A stretch of 64,000 nt of DNA from Pinus tabuliformis (GCA_031772625.1 CM062807.1:1153427007-1153491006), one strand, 5' to 3'. Positions 1 through 12,240 are shown, counted from the first letter of the stretch. The notes: a model not told the origin generated them from the sequence alone. Made by a program: numbers and translations.

Positions 1-1486
1 CTTGACTCATACATAGCATGTCGCTTCCACAAGTATGGTTGGCCTAATAATAAATCACAAACATCAAGGGGATCAACGTCACATAATACCTCATCCATGA
101 ATGACTTGATGTTGTACGAAAGACGACACTGTTGGCTCACGCAAAGATCCCTTCCTTGGTGAATCCACCTGATGGTTTACGGTTGTGGGTGTGTTGTGGT
201 CGGTAAGCCTAGCCACTTCACAAACTTTTCTGCAATGAGGTTCTTTTGGCTCTTGCTGTCGACAATGAATTGTAGCGAGGAACCCTTTACCCACATTTGG
301 GAGCGGAAGAGATGCTCCTCCTCCTCTGGATCTTCGGGTTCCTCCTTTTGGATCTTCGTGGTGACAACAGTGGCGTTGGGCTCTACATCAATAATCTACT
401 TCCCTTTGTCATTACCCTTGTTGGGTTTTGACTCAGAGTCAGAACATGCATCTAATTCTGAAGCCTTCAACTCGACCACCAATGATTGCTTGGCCCGACA
501 CTCACTTGTGTTGTGAGTGGAGCTCCTATGGAACTCACACCACTTTCCCGTGTCTGTATTTGGCTTCACAATGTTGTCCTTTTCTTGTGGCTTTGTCGGG
601 TTGTCCTAGGTCGTCCCGCCTTGGCTTTGTCCTTTGTTTTGCGATTTGGAGGCACCTTTCCCTTTCTTCGGATTCACAGATCCAAAGTGTCGCTTCTTCT
701 ATTTAAACTTATGCTTGATCTTGACAGCTTATCGGTACGCCATGGCGAGTGAGGAGATGTCCAGGAACTCCATCTCGTCCTGGATGTATCTGTGTAGGCA
801 GTCACAATACTTGAGTACCAAATGTTTCTCAGAATCCTTGATACCCAACTTCGTGCGAACGGTATGAAAAATATTGGTAAACTCTGACACATCTTGGTCC
901 CTTCCCTACCGTAGTGTGGTCCACTTTATGCATTTGTCCTCATAGCTCCCGACAAGTACTACTCCTTGATGGCATCCCCGAATAAATTCCAATTGGGAGC
1001 GGCTAAAAACAGTGAGGTCGTACTTTCATCCTTCTGCTCACAGTAGGTTTCCCACCAGTCCTTGACATGCAGAGTGACTTTGAGAAGAGCAAAAGTAATC
1101 TTTTCTCGGTTGGAAAATTCATGAACAGAAAAATATCCTTCTAGCATATTTAACCATTTATCTACGACGTCTGCATCTATTTGGCCCTCAAATATGGGAA
1201 TGTCAAAGTTTACTTGTACCTTAAAAGGTGTGGAGCCTCTAGAGTGGTTGTTGGATGTGGATGCGCCGTCGGTGGGCAACCGTTGAAGGATCTGGGAAAA
1301 ATTATCCATCATCACGTTCCTTTGTTTCTCGAGGGCCTCCTCGAGCAATATTTTGATATGATCTCCTACTCCCTCGTCTTTCTTTTCTTCCCCCATGGGT
1401 GGCTGTCGGGTTTTGCAAGGCTGATATTGCAAGGGTTCAACCAGATCAAGCCTTAACTCCTTATATCCTAACCTCGTTGGGGACAT
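1..1486 (-). pseudogene. Ty3/gypsy gag-protease fragment, decayed
   Basis: Reading the minus strand from 1486 down gives a retrotransposon Gag: a segment around 1000-1230 with FEGQIDADVVDKWLNMLEGY and KDWWETYCEQ, typical of plant gypsy capsid. A CCHC zinc knuckle (CEFHRSSTHNTSEC) lies near 490-540. A retropepsin-like region follows at about 20-300, with IVDSKSQKNLIAEKF and ending LLLGQPYLWKRHA. The protease active site reads DSK where the family has DSG. An in-frame TAA interrupts it at 177-179, and frameshifts separate the gag pieces. RT, RNase H and integrase would lie beyond the window start. The copy is dead. The family assignment rests on motif recognition. The gag start at 1486 is the Met before the conserved KELRLDLVEP segment. 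Confidence 0.85.
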
Positions 1487-1516
1487 GCAAAGGAAAAAAC
1501 AAAGAAAGAACATACC

Positions 1517-1528
1517 GCTTTGATAGCG
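1517..1528 (-). promoter_or_regulatory. Degenerate primer-binding site (initiator tRNA-Met type) of the left gypsy
   Basis: The minus strand reads CGCTATCAAAGC against the plant initiator-Met primer site TGGTATCAGAGC, 9 of 12 matches. It sits directly upstream of the gag, where a PBS is expected. The mismatches suggest age. Confidence 0.5.
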
Positions 1529-1529
1529 T

Positions 1530-1811
1530 TGATCCGGATTTAAACAGGAATGCAACAAATTATAGATATAACCATAAATATAGATATCCAACATAAATAA
1601 CACTTCATTTCATTAATATCAAATACTGAAATATGCTTACAAACATAATGGAAATAAGACTAGCTCAGGCAATGGTAGTTTATCTGTGAGAAGAGATGTG
1701 GCGACTACATGCCTTTGAACTGAGTTCCAATGAGGCTCAAGGACCTTTTTATTATTGAACAATAAGAAAAAACCCTAAACAACCAAAACCCTAACCCAAG
1801 GAGATGTAACA
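1530..1811 (-). repeat. Probable 5' LTR of the left gypsy element
   Basis: The segment lies between the degenerate PBS and a TGTTACATCTCC motif (minus strand, starting at 1811). In element sense it starts TGTTACA and ends GGATCA. The partner LTR is outside the window, so the limits cannot be proved. Sequence resembling plant gypsy LTR text continues to about 2040 on the other side, so the LTR could be longer or another element may abut it. Confidence 0.35.
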
Positions 1812-2067
1812 CCAAGGGTTTATGGGCCTTGTTGGGGTTAGTTGGGCAGCCAAATTCCCCGGGTCGTAACTTGGTCATATTATCTCTGTTTGACGCATAT
1901 GATACCTCGTTGGAAAGATCTCTCTAAGGACTACAACTGTTGATATGATTTCCATAGTAATTATTGAATTCATTTTTCCATATAAATGTTGTTAGGGCCT
2001 CAAAACGGCTCTAGAAGTTCAGGACCTGAAAAACTACCAAAAATAGTAAACTATGCTACAATTAAGG
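1812..2067. other. No gene recognised; possible LTR remnant
   Basis: There is no supported reading frame. The + strand starts near a TGTAACACC motif at 1806, a common gypsy LTR start, and wording such as CGTAACTTGGTCATA resembles plant LTR interiors. I cannot find a matching second copy. Confidence 0.3.
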
Positions 2068-2220
2068 AAAAAAAACAAAAAACAAAAAACAAACAAAAAC
2101 AAAAAGACAAAAAACAAACAAAAAAACAAAAACAAAAAACAAAAAACAAAAAACAAAAAACAAAAAACAAAAAACAAAAAACAAAAACAAAAAACAAAAA
2201 ACAAAACAAAAACAAAAAAA
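2068..2220. repeat. (AAAAAC)n-type simple repeat
   Basis: About 150 bp of A-runs separated by single C residues, mostly AAAAAAC and AAAAC units. The lysine/glutamine-rich and phenylalanine-rich reading frames across it are artefacts of the repeat. Confidence 0.95.
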
Positions 2221-3329
2221 GCTGAAAGAACAATGGTGAGGGTCCAAGTGGAATAGGTGGGTGGCCACCAATATCCACCTGGATCAGGATCGAAGAACAA
2301 GACAAACAAAGAATTGATATGAAGATGAAGTAAATACTAGTGTTCCAAAAATCAAGTTCCATTACACCATTGTTAATACCCTTACTATAGATAAATCCTT
2401 TCATGGAACCTATTATTCATCTTGCTCATTCATCAATACCATGGTATGCCCATGCATTTCCTTCTTCCTTGTTCAAAATAATTGGATGTTGAAGATTATG
2501 AAATTCCTTTTCTTATTTGGTTTCTCTTGAAGCTTAATATTTTAAACCACAATTGTAGCTTAATCACTTTTTACTTCCTTTTCAAACCATCCCTAACCCA
2601 TGCAATTAAGTGATTCATCCCATTCACAACGCTGAGTCACCTCGTTATCCTATTCTTTTCCATAATAAAATTGATGGTGAAAACATGTTCATGCACCATA
2701 AAACCTTCAAATGTTTGAAAACTAGTTTGTTGGTGGACATTCCTTGAAAAAAATGAAAAAAAAAATATTAATGCTAATTGTGAAAACCCTCTCAATGTAG
2801 TTAGACAAATCTTGTTTGAAAACCAACTCATTGGTAGATATGATTTGCAAATGGAAATAAAAGTTCATTTTTGAGTTGCTCTTTCCATGCTTCACTACTC
2901 CCTCAAAAAGTTGTTCCATATCTTAGTCTACATCTCACATGGTTATCCAAGATCTCAAGCTTCACAATTTGTTTCATCACAGTGGACCATTTCAGGCTAT
3001 CATATACATGTTGCAAAGCTCACGAGACATTGTTCTAGACAAGTTGTTATAAGAGTTGGTGTTTCCCCAAGTGTTGTTATAGGTGTTATCAGAGATGTTT
3101 CTATAATTGTTGCAACATCGATCAATTAGTTGCTACACCACTTATTAGGGAACTTCTACAACACTTATCAGTCAGTTGTTGCAACATGTATCATTTAGTC
3201 ATTGTAACACCTACCATTCAATTGATGTGACACCTTTTAGGTAGGTGCAAGTATGCTTACTTTTATTTTATTTAATCTAATTTGGAAAAACATTTAGGCC
3301 TATGTTCTATTTCCTCATTATTTTATTTT
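2221..3329. other. About 1.1 kb with no recognisable gene
   Basis: No domain, TSD or terminal repeat was recognised. Around 3040-3240 there is a loose repetition of GTTGCAACAT/GTTGCTACACC/GTTGTTATA words at 35-50 bp spacing, which looks like an old decayed tandem repeat. Confidence 0.4.
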
Positions 3330-3331
3330 GG

Positions 3332-3371
3332 AGGGGTGGGGGGTGGGGGGGGGGGGGGTGTGGATAGGGGG
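3332..3371. repeat. G-tract
   Basis: A G-rich run (GGGGTGGGGGGTGGGGGGG...) on the + strand with four or more G-runs. This pattern could form a G-quadruplex. Nothing nearby suggests a function. Confidence 0.8.
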
Positions 3372-3433
3372 GATACCATCGCCTTTACATTCCATAACAT
3401 TCCCTCACCATCTCCACTCCAATATCCTTGATT

Positions 3434-3680
3434 GATAAGGTCTCAAAGTTTCCCTATAAAGCCTTATTGCTACCACACAATAACGAATAATAAGAACATT
3501 AAAAGTCCATGTGGCTACCACACAAGAACCAACATTGAGAACAATAGAAGTCCGTATTGTTGCCACATAAGAACCAACAATAAAAAGAGTATAAGGCCTT
3601 GTTGTTACCATATAAGAACCAACAATAAGAGAAAAAGAAGACATAATTGTTGCTCCACAAGGACCAACAGTAGAAAAAAC
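3434..3680. repeat. 45-bp minisatellite, left part
   Basis: The core ACAAGAACCAACA recurs at 3479 (diverged), 3524, 3569, 3614 and 3659, exactly 45 bp apart. Because 45 is a multiple of three, the minus strand stays open as a 15-residue repeat (VGSYVATIR-like). I cannot tell whether it was ever translated. Two more units lie at 52468 and 52504, on the far side of the copia insertion. Confidence 0.85.
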
Positions 3681-3754
3681 AAGTAGTTGAAAGGGACAAC
3701 CAATGTTTGTTAATGCCAACATTTTGAAGTCCACTATATTCAAAGATGGTTTTG

Positions 3755-3759
3755 AGTAG
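3755..3759. repeat. Copia target-site duplication, left (AGTAG)
   Basis: Identical to 52275-52279, the five bases right after the 3' LTR. This shows that both copia LTRs belong to one insertion although 47 kb separate them. Confidence 0.93.
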
Positions 3760-4614
3760 TGTTGAAAATGGCACCAAGAAAGATTCGAATTTAATTTTTC
3801 CTTGAATTAAATTAGAAGAAAATTGTATTTCCACATCTCATGACAACTTGTACAAGTTAACTAAGCTAGTTTGACTTAGTTGGTTCAGTTAATTCGAGGT
3901 GAGGTTATAACTTGAGTCATGTATGTTGGTCGAGTTTATTTTGAGTTGCAATTAATTAATTCAATAAATCTGATTTAAATTCAGTTGAACTATTTCCAAC
4001 CATTGGAGGAACTAGTGGGAGGTCAAGTAGTGGGGTGTGTACCTTGTGATCAACCAGTTAACTGATAAATCAACCATAAATAACTCATGCATGTGTGCTA
4101 TACGAGTTACCCAGTTGAGATTGGAGTTCAAGGGAAGTGTACTATCAATTGTATAATCATCCAAATTTTACAGGTGGTGCATGCAATCATAGGAAGGCCT
4201 GTGATGTATTGCGCAATTCCAATTGAGGATTTCCCTAATTAATAGGGGGCTAATTCTTAAGGAAACAACACAAAAAAATAGGGGCTTGGGAAAGCAGAAA
4301 ATTGGTTAAGGATTGGCCTAGGCTTGTCTAGGAAGCAATGAGACAGATAGAGATAGTGCAAAGGTAGCTTGGGCTTGAGCAAAGCATTGTAATCTTCTCA
4401 TATTTTTTGACTAATGCAATATACAGATAGAGGGGTTTTTAACTGTGGCTTTCCCGAGGCAATCATTGTGTAGTGTGTTGATTGAATTCTTTCTCTTGTA
4501 TGCTTCATGATTTCACAATCGTTTAAATTGGTTTCTGCAATTGGTAGAATATATTCGAGTCTATTGTTTTAGAAAATTACAATTAGCAGTTTGAATCTAC
4601 AAGGAATTTCTATA
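3760..4614 (+). repeat. Copia 5' LTR
   Basis: 855 bp, TG start. The last bases read TCTATA where the 3' LTR has TCTACA, so the terminal CA has mutated. It contains the long shared block around 3780-4100 that matches 51450-51790. Confidence 0.92.
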
Positions 4615-4626
4615 TGGTATCAAAAC
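4615..4626 (+). promoter_or_regulatory. Copia primer-binding site (initiator tRNA-Met)
   Basis: TGGTATCAAAAC follows the LTR directly. It differs from the usual TGGTATCAGAGC at two positions. Confidence 0.85.
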
Positions 4627-4719
4627 TGAAATCACTATATAATAGAAGAATATGAGTTTGTCCTTATAGGAGGAACGTGTTTTGCATATCTATTCTCCAG
4701 AGCTAGTGGCAAGATCAGG

Positions 4720-5512
4720 ATGGTGTTCTATGGTCTAAGGCTCAAGTATGCCCTTGAGGGTAGCTCAAATTACGTTGCTTGGAAGGACCGGATGGAAGCA
4801 GTCATGGAAGATAATGGATTGAAGGAATACATTGATAGCAATGTTTTGAAACCAGAAGAAGAATGTAGCCAAGGAAAGAAGGATCTTACTGGAAGGAGTT
4901 CGAAATCATATTGTCTCGAACCTCCACGGGAAGGAAACTCCATATGAAATGTGGAAGGCCTTAATAGACTTGTTTCAGAACAACAATGACCACATGAAGC
5001 TGGCACTGAAGGACAATCTTCAGAAAATCAAGATGGAAAAGGGAAACACAATACCACAGTACTTGATCAAGTTTGCCTAGTGCCGGTATGAGCTTGGGAG
5101 TGTTGGTGTTACTGTTGTCGAAGATGATCTTGTCAACCTAACACTTCTAGACCTTCCCAAGAGTTGGCACAACTGCCAGGATTCGGTAAATGGGAGGGAG
5201 AAGCTCCCAGAGTGGGAGCGTTTGTGGTTCGACTTGGTGCAAGAAGATATTAGGTGAAACACCAAAGATGGATCCTCATCCAAGAATGATGATGAGGAGA
5301 ACTATGCCTTGACTCGAAAGGCAAAGAAAGTGAAAGGGAAGAAATCCCAATTCAAAGGAGATTTTGGTCAGGCAGGAAAGAATGACTTGTCGAAGATTAA
5401 ATGTTTTCACTGTCATGAGCTCGGACACTATGCCATGAAGTGTCCACACAAGAAGGCTGACAAGAAGCCATCAGGAGGAGCGGCGGGTGAAGCTCTTACT
5501 TCACAATTCTAG
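4720..5512 (+). pseudogene. Copia gag, broken
   Basis: The start at 4720 precedes a copia Gag N-terminus (LEGSSNYVAWKDRMEAVMED). The rest is spread over three frames: the middle (about 4940-5250) carries PKSWHNCQDSVNGREKLPEW, and the zinc knuckle CFHCHELGHYAMKC is at 5402-5443. In-frame stops at about 5079 and 5257 and a frameshift near 4900 prevent a full product. In a live element Gag would form the cytoplasmic particle that packages the RNA. Confidence 0.88.
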
Positions 5513-5860
5513 TTGGATTTTACCCTCATTGCATGCATGGTGACATCAATGATGGGTAGCGTGTGTTATTTGGATAGTGGAGCCTCATTCCATATGACCG
5601 GTAACAAAGAATTCTTCAACCACTTGGAGGTGAAGGACCTCCAAATGCACATTGATATGGCAGATGATGGAAGGTATAGACATCGGTACTGTTACTTTTC
5701 AAAGGGAGTCGGGTTCTCCTCTCACATTGAAAGATGTCATGTACGTTCTGGGTCCGAAGAAGAATTTAGTTTCAGTTGATGTGTTGGAAGACCGTGGTTA
5801 TGAGGTGATATTTAGCAAAAGGAAGGTTTTCCTTCGTCACATAGCCACGAGATAAGTGAA
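5513..5860 (+). pseudogene. Copia protease region, broken
   Basis: YLDSGASFHMTG, with the aspartic-protease triad DSG at 5573-5581, is intact in the motif. The frame then shifts near 5680 and continues as GTVTFQRESG and LVSVDVLEDRGYEVIFSKRK, which is the usual stretch between protease and integrase. A TAA near 5854 ends the second piece. Confidence 0.85.
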
Positions 5861-6650
5861 GCAGATCGAGGTTTAGGTGAAGAATCTCTACAAATTGGAT
5901 GTAGAAGACTGTGCTGCTTTGAGCACAAAGCAGAGAAGGTGCAGAGTCGAGAAATCGATGAATTATGGTAAAGGAAACTTGGCCATTTGCACCATGGAGC
6001 TTTGAAGATCATGCAACATATTTCTACAGGACTTCCCAATGGTGCACTAGAGCATCGTGATACATGCAAAGGGTGTACATTGAGGAAGTACACCAAAGTC
6101 ACCCTTCATGATAAGGACAGTGGAGCACAAGTGATCCTTCAAAAAGTTCACTCAGATGTGTGTGAATTGTTCTTGATAGCCTCCACAGCCAAGCAAAGGT
6201 ATTATGTGATATTTGTAGATGATTTCTCACGTAAGTGTTGGATATTCTTCATGCAGAAGAAAGACCAAACGCTCTCAAAATTTTGTGAATTTAAAGCACT
6301 TGTTGAGAAAGACATAGGTAGGAAAGTGAAGGCTCTCAGGAGCGATAATGGTGGAGAATATGTGTCAAATGAGTTCAAGAACTTTGTGCATCAGAAAGCG
6401 TTCGACTAGAGTTAATAACACCCCATAACCCACAACAAAATGGGATTGCTAAAAGGAAGAACAAGGGTATTGTTGGAGCTGCAAAGATGATGTTGCATGA
6501 TTAGGACCTACTCTTGCACTTGTGGGCAGAAGCACGCAACATAGCGGTATATGTGTAGAACATGACTCCTCATCGAATTCTCAAGACGAGTACACCAAAA
6601 GAAGCTTTCTAAGGTAAGAAACCAAATGTGGCACACTTCAAGATCTCTGT
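5861..6650 (+). pseudogene. Copia integrase, broken
   Basis: The GAG-pre-integrase zinc region (HHGALKIMQ, CKGCTLRKY) is followed by the core: HSDVCELF (first Asp), FVDDFSRKCWIFFMQKKDQT and RSDNGGEYVSNEF (second Asp). The third acidic residue, normally the Glu of NGVAERKN, is Lys here (NGIAKRKN, codon 6451-6453), so the DDE triad is lost. Stops at about 6407 and 6502 and others add to the damage. Confidence 0.87.
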
Positions 6651-7850
6651 TTCATTAGTTTACTGTCATGTTTCCAAGGATGCAAGGAAAAAGTTAGAAC
6701 CAACAATTGAGTTGGGCATATTTGTGGGGTACACTGATACACCTCACAACTATTGGGTGTACCTTCCATCTCACAGGATGATAGTTGTTCGTAGAGATGT
6801 GAATTTTGATGAAGAGAAGGCCATGAGATGTTCCCTTGAGAGGGAGCTTCAATTGCATGCATATGAGGAGCTTTTAGCTCCAAAGGAAGAACCTCATAAT
6901 GTTGTGGAGCAGCCACAAGCAAAGGAGAAGAGAGTGGAAGAACCCACTCATTCAAAGACATCTAGAGATGGAAGGAAGCACACTAGAGAGGTTGATAGAT
7001 TGGTGCATGATGCTAGAGAGAATGTGGGAGCACCCACATCACAGCACAAGTAAAGGAGGTCACCAGATCGGTACACTAGCTACATGGCTTTGATGAGTGA
7101 GAGTGTAGAGACTGAGCCATCCTCATTCGAGGAAGAAGTGCAGCAACCAGTATGGGTTGATGCCATGGTAGAGGAATATGATTCCATTATCAAGAAACAA
7201 CGCTTGGGAAGTTGTCCCAAGGCAAGAGGACAAGTTAGTTGTAGGTTCCAAATGGATCTATAAGGTGAAGAAAGCAACAGATGGGAGTGTCAAGAAACAC
7301 AAGGCCAGATTTGTGGCCAAGGGGTTCTCTCAGGTGGATTCTATCACTTTCAGCACAGATGGGGTGGAAGATACATCAGATGGATGTGAAGACAACTTTC
7401 CTCAATGAAGTGATTGAGGAATAAGTGTACATAGAGTAGTTGGAAGGATTTGAGACCTTTGACAGAGAGTCGCATGTGTGAAGACTCAAGTAAGCGTTGT
7501 ATGGATTGAAACAAGCACCCCATGCTTGGTACACCAAGATCGACAACTATTTCACCAGGTTGGATTTCACCAAAAGTGAAGCAGATGAAAACCTTTACCA
7601 CATTATGGTTGAAGGTAAATTATTGATTATAGTATTATATGTCAATGATTTAATTCTAACAAGTCATGAGAAGCTGATAAAATCTTACAAAGAGGATTTG
7701 GGAAGAGAATTCGAGATGAAAGACATGGGGCTCATGCATTATGTCATGGGTTTGGAAATTTGGCAAGGAGACGGGGAACAGTTTATCTCTCAGGACAAGT
7801 ATGCCAATGAGATATTGAAGAAGTTTCACATGGAGAGCAACAAACCCATG
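6628..7850 (+). pseudogene. Copia reverse transcriptase, 5' part, truncated by the LARD insertion
   Basis: 6628-7053 encodes the usual link between integrase and RT (KKLEPTIELGIFVGYTDTPH). RT begins near 7080 (YTSYMALMSESVE, WIYKVKKATDGSVKKHKARF), continues with MDVKTTFLNE and ALYGLKQAPHAWYTKIDNYF, and reaches LYVNDLILT. The catalytic YVDD box is YVND (Asn codon 7644-7646). The coding stops at NKPM, where the inserted element begins at 7851; the apparent stop at 7854 lies in the insertion. The downstream part resumes at 50685. Confidence 0.9.
7846..7850. repeat. LARD target-site duplication, left (CCATG)
   Basis: Identical to 50680-50684. Joining the two flanks through one copy gives an uninterrupted copia frame, NKPM then ETPLAGNWRKED, which is the standard copia sequence at this place. 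This is independent support for the boundary. Confidence 0.9.
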
Positions 7851-8538
7851 TATTAACAGTGTTGGACCTGCCAACATGTTAGGGGATCTCCCCGGTAAGA
7901 AGTCCCAACTAGACCTCATACTGTTTGGTGTAGGAGTCCCAGCAGTGGGTCGTATGGTATTGCCTTGACCGCGGTTGCGTGCAGAGGTAAGTAGGATTTC
8001 CTTGTTGGTAGCAAGGGTGTGACATGCGCAACAAGCCAAGGAAGGTGCATGAATGGTTATATCACACATAAAGTGGGGTGAGTGCGCCCCTTGGAAACCT
8101 ACGAAAACACACAACTTAGAAGGGAACACATGAGCACAGATGCATCACAAAATGGGAGGCAGGTAAACCAACATCACATCTCAGTAATATTCATACATAC
8201 ATATACAGAAAGAGTCCATACATACATGCGTAAGAAAACAACTGCATATATCATTAGAGTGACTAAGATAACTGAAATACAATAACAACATATACATGAA
8301 ACGTGTTGGCTCTGTTATATTAAGAAGTGAAAAGTCTAATCATACAGTACAACCATGACCAACCACTAGTCCTGATAACAGAACGTTACAGTCACTGCCG
8401 CCTGCTCCTCCAAAGAGATGTACTACCTCTGCACTGTGGAGAAGTCAAGGCTTGTTATAATACACTCCAAGATTTCTCTAAGATACTCCTATCGGAAGCT
8501 TGGCTGCCCAAAAGCCTGTACAATGAGTTATGAGGTTC

Positions 8539-8546
8539 TATAAATA
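8539..8546 (+). promoter_or_regulatory. TATA-like box in the LARD 3' LTR
   Basis: TATAAATA, conserved at the same place in the 5' LTR copy (TATAAATAG, 45804-45812). It points in the + direction, opposite to the gag-like frame, so it is either an antisense promoter or chance. Confidence 0.3.
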
Positions 8547-8736
8547 ACAAAGGGTGGGGTGACCCTTGACACTCCCCTTTGTGACTGTTCACCTACCCTC
8601 ATTACTCTTCAACTATTCTATGACTGTTACATTCAACTATCAACACTTGGACTTTCACTTTATAAGATGTTACATACAATCTGCACATGTACCCATATGA
8701 GAAAAAATAGGCTTGATCAAGCCATGCAAGACATCA

Positions 8737-11700
8737 CTAAGACTTGAACAATAGTGTGAAGACCAACTCTTCGACATCCTCGCGATGGTCGATGGTGGCA
8801 AACAAATGCCAAGCTTGGTAGTCCATGCTGGTGTCCGTGTACTCTGTGGTGACATATTTCTGGAAACGAACTCTTGCCATTGTTGCATCCGGGTACACTG
8901 ATTTGGCTCCTCTATCTAACTCATTTGATAACATGTGCATCATTGTCTTGAGTGCGGCCGAACCAGCGACATTCTGATGCATAGTGTCTGCGTTGATCAC
9001 CAATTCTACACTGGTGGTTATACGCATCAACTCATCAAAATACGTGTCCAGCTCCAGTGGGACTTGATTCTTTGTCTTCGCCTCGGTGAGTGTCCTAATG
9101 GATGGGATTGCATGCGCACGCACAACAATATCCATGCTTCTGAACACCTGTGCATGTGAAGCCTACAAACTGGTGATGCGTTGCGGGAGTTCCTCATAGT
9201 TTCATATCTGACTATGGATGCGTGCCTTCAACTCTATCGCATTGGGCTTCATCAACCTAGGCAAGTGTAACGAGGCTCCATTATATCTCATGGTCCATGT
9301 TTTCATGCGGTCGACGACAGTGTGCAAATCTGACAAGATGTGTGCTCTCCTAGCACAACGCTGCTACCAACTATTGAGATGGACAACTGACTTATGCACG
9401 GTGACAAATCTGGAATACAACATTCGCATGACTATCTCGAGAGACGATACCTCATTCAGTATTGCTCTCTTCAACTCTACTCTGGTAGATGTTGTAACCT
9501 ATTCTCCTCCCTACTTGGCCGTCTGTAACTCCTTAGCCATTCGCTCGTTCTCTGCTATCAAGAAGCGAACACTCGAGTTGGTGGCTTTGGCATATGCTCT
9601 GGTAGCATCAACCAATGCTGCTGGATGCTTGTGCACATTAGATATGATCACTCGTTCTTCAAACTGCGCAGGAGATGTGTGGACATCCGGAGTAGTCACT
9701 CTGCGCGATTGCACAACTCTATGTTGCGACTTGTCGAATGATATGTTGTGCATCTCTGCTTCCGGATTGTCTTCAAGGATCTCAGTATCTCCTTGATCAC
9801 TCAGGACTTGCTCTGCTTCCAGATCTGGTGAAGTTGGTGGGTTGACCTCTTGGTTGTAAGGCATGAGGTCAATATCTTGTTCTGACTCTGGTTGCTCCAT
9901 CTTCGTATCCATCTGCTCAAGTATCTGTTCAATCTCTTAAGCGAAGTCTTGCTCCTGCGACTGCTCACCCTGTCTGCTTTGTGCCAGCTGCTTGGATGAG
10001 TCTACAACCTGTATGGGCACAGTTTCATCAATCTGTGCATGCTACGCCTCCTACTGTTCCTGTCTCTGTTGTGCTTTCTTCTCCTGTCTGCGCAACTCTT
10101 GTTCTTCTCGGAGTTACTACTTCCACTCTTGCAACTCCTTTACTATTTCCTGCATCCTTTGTTTCTCTCTCTGCCTTTGCGCATTCCTCTTGTCGCATTG
10201 TCGCCTCTTCGCCTCTATCTCCAAAGTTGCTTTCTCCACAAGTGGGTTTGCTTTGAACTTGCAGCTTTGTTCTACCTCTGTGATGTCAACAACCTTTCTC
10301 TTGCCTTTGTCACGCGCAGGTACGTTACCCTCTTCTACTGCGGATGATGTTGCTCTCTGAGTTGCTACTTCCTTCTGCTTTGCCAACCATTCCACAACGA
10401 TGCTGACCAGTTCATTGAGCTTGGAGAAGCTGTGAAAGTATCTCCATGGGTCTTCCTCAGGCCAATGACACACCTCATGGATCCAAGGAAACCACACTCT
10501 GGCACAGTGTTCTTTTACCAAGCAATGTGGGTCATATGGATTGAAACTTCTAGTGCCGAAGGTAAGTCTCTTGAACTCCTTCATGTTGGCCTCAACATGC
10601 TTGAGATTTCGTATCTCGTACAACCCGATCCACAACGGAAGAGCGGCCAAGGTGCCTTCTTCTTCCAATGCAATCTCGCTGACAGTCTTGTCGAGATGTG
10701 GTACAACACTTCTTGCATGACGAGCTTGTTCATGGAAGACTTTGGTAAAACATGCGGAGGCTTCTCCGTGTTGTACATCCATATGAAGGTGCCAAGGGGT
10801 GAGGCATACCAATCTGCTATGTCGGTCAATGCCTCCATTACTGCTTGCAACATGTAAGGTGGATCTTGCTCAAATATCATCCTGTACACCAGAGTGAAAA
10901 AATGGTCTGACAACTGTGTGATGACTTCGCGAAAGTTGCATTCGAAAAACAATCTACAGTAAGTGTGTACAGAGGTTTGCACTAATGTCCATGCCCAACT
11001 CAAGCCTAGGAACTGCCGACAGGCATAGATTGCATCCAGAATGTATGCATATATGTATATCTCTGCTTGCTGACCTTTGGGCGACTGTCGGGCTTCTATC
11101 ACATGTTCCTTCAACCTGTGAGCCAACATGTCGGACCAATTGCATGGTCTGCCTTCGTTGGCCAGTTGGTCCAACATGATCACCCAACTTTGCGGGAGTC
11201 TTGGCCGTACAAGCAGCATGCAAAGATGACCAAGTACTGATATGCCTTTCGCTATATCTTCATCTTGTAAACCTGGTTGGGTGTCATCCTGAACTTGGCT
11301 GGCTTCTTCACTCAACTCTTCAAGATATCCCTGGAGTTTGCACTGTTGTTAGGTTTGCTGAAGGGTGTCTCCATTATGATCACCGGCTGCGGAAAGTGGT
11401 ACATCTGCTGATAGTCATGTGCCCTGAATGTAGAAAGATTTGTCTTGCTGAAACTTCTTAACACCGTCGTCTCAGGATCAGTGTGCGAGACAACCCAATG
11501 TATCATGTCTGCGCATAGAAACACGGGATACCTGCATGCAATCTGGTATAAGCCAGACTTGTGGATGTTCACATAGACCCTGCAGTCTTTCAGATCTTCC
11601 CCAAATGTGCCTGAGAATGTGTCATTGATATCTTGCCATTTCAACTTGATGTATTTGTCTACGAGAAGCTTGGTGTCTTCGTAAATCGACAAACTCGTAG

Positions 11701-11770
11701 ACACTTGCTCAATTGCATCTCCAGTTGCGCTCCCGACGGTGTCCTTCGACCTTGCTCTCTTGGAGGCCAT
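8737..11770 (-). pseudogene. Unrecognised protein-coding block inside the LARD 3' LTR
   Basis: A chain of minus-strand frames: 11770-11312 (starts MASKRARSKDTVGSATGD; includes KLKWQDINDTF, ACRYPVF, MYHFPQPVIIMETPFS), 11315-10581 (EARQSPKGQQAEIYIYAYIL, FFECNFREVITQLSDHFF), 10812-10117 (WFPWIHEVCHWPEEDPWRYF, then a charged KRK/EVEQ stretch and a likely coiled coil), 9912-9511 (acidic) and 9147-8737 (ELDTYFDELMRI). They follow one another with frameshifts, as expected of one decayed protein of about 1000 residues. I do not recognise the family. The same block, in the same order, is in the other LTR (45970-48736), so it is part of the repeat. It might be a captured gene or an element-specific ORF. 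Confidence 0.6.
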
Positions 11771-11989
11771 TGAACCTGAACTGTTAAGAGATGGATGAAC
11801 ACTTGTAATACCTGGAGACATGTTGACATTCATGGCAAGCGATCTGTCAGTTAAAAACCAAAGCAAACTTGAGGATTGACACGCAACATGCTCGGGAGAC
11901 TAACAGTAAGGATTGCACAATTTTCACTAGGAGGCCGGGAGACTGATTGTTGGAACTGCACAAAAGACATTCTGGACTGTTAAGAGGCT

Positions 11990-12240
11990 AGTTGGCTGCT
12001 AGAATTACGTAGTGCGCAATCCAGGCTGACCTACTGGGGGCTGAGATTGTGCAATGCGCAATTTCAGTCAGCAAGGAATGCAGGCCTAGGGACTGCATTG
12101 CGTAATTTTCTGGGCCAGAAGAGCATTGCCTCTCAAATTTGTGCAGAGCAGGCCTAGAGGACAGTGTTTGGCAGAACCTTCCCTCTCAGAAATGCGCAAT
12201 GTTGTTCGGGCAAAGGCAAGGCCTGGGCCAAGGTTGCCCA
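11990..12240. repeat. TGCGCAAT-motif array in the LARD 3' LTR
   Basis: Words such as GTGCGCAATCC, TTGTGCAATGCGCAATTTC and ATTGCGTAATTTTCTGG recur every 20-50 bp. It corresponds to one arm of the palindrome at 48941-49396 in the other LTR. Confidence 0.7.

Noticed and set aside
1986-2225. Lys/Gln/Asn-rich and Phe-rich frames on both strands.
   Set aside because: Produced by the AAAAAC simple repeat.
3434-3680. CRISPR-like regular repeats.
   Set aside because: The 45-bp units are contiguous with no unique spacers, in a plant genome. It is a minisatellite.
9218-9796. Long + strand frame of 192 codons (with a counterpart at 47144-47764).
   Set aside because: Antisense to the LTR coding block, Cys/Ser/Leu-rich, with no domain; its openness mirrors codon bias on the minus strand.
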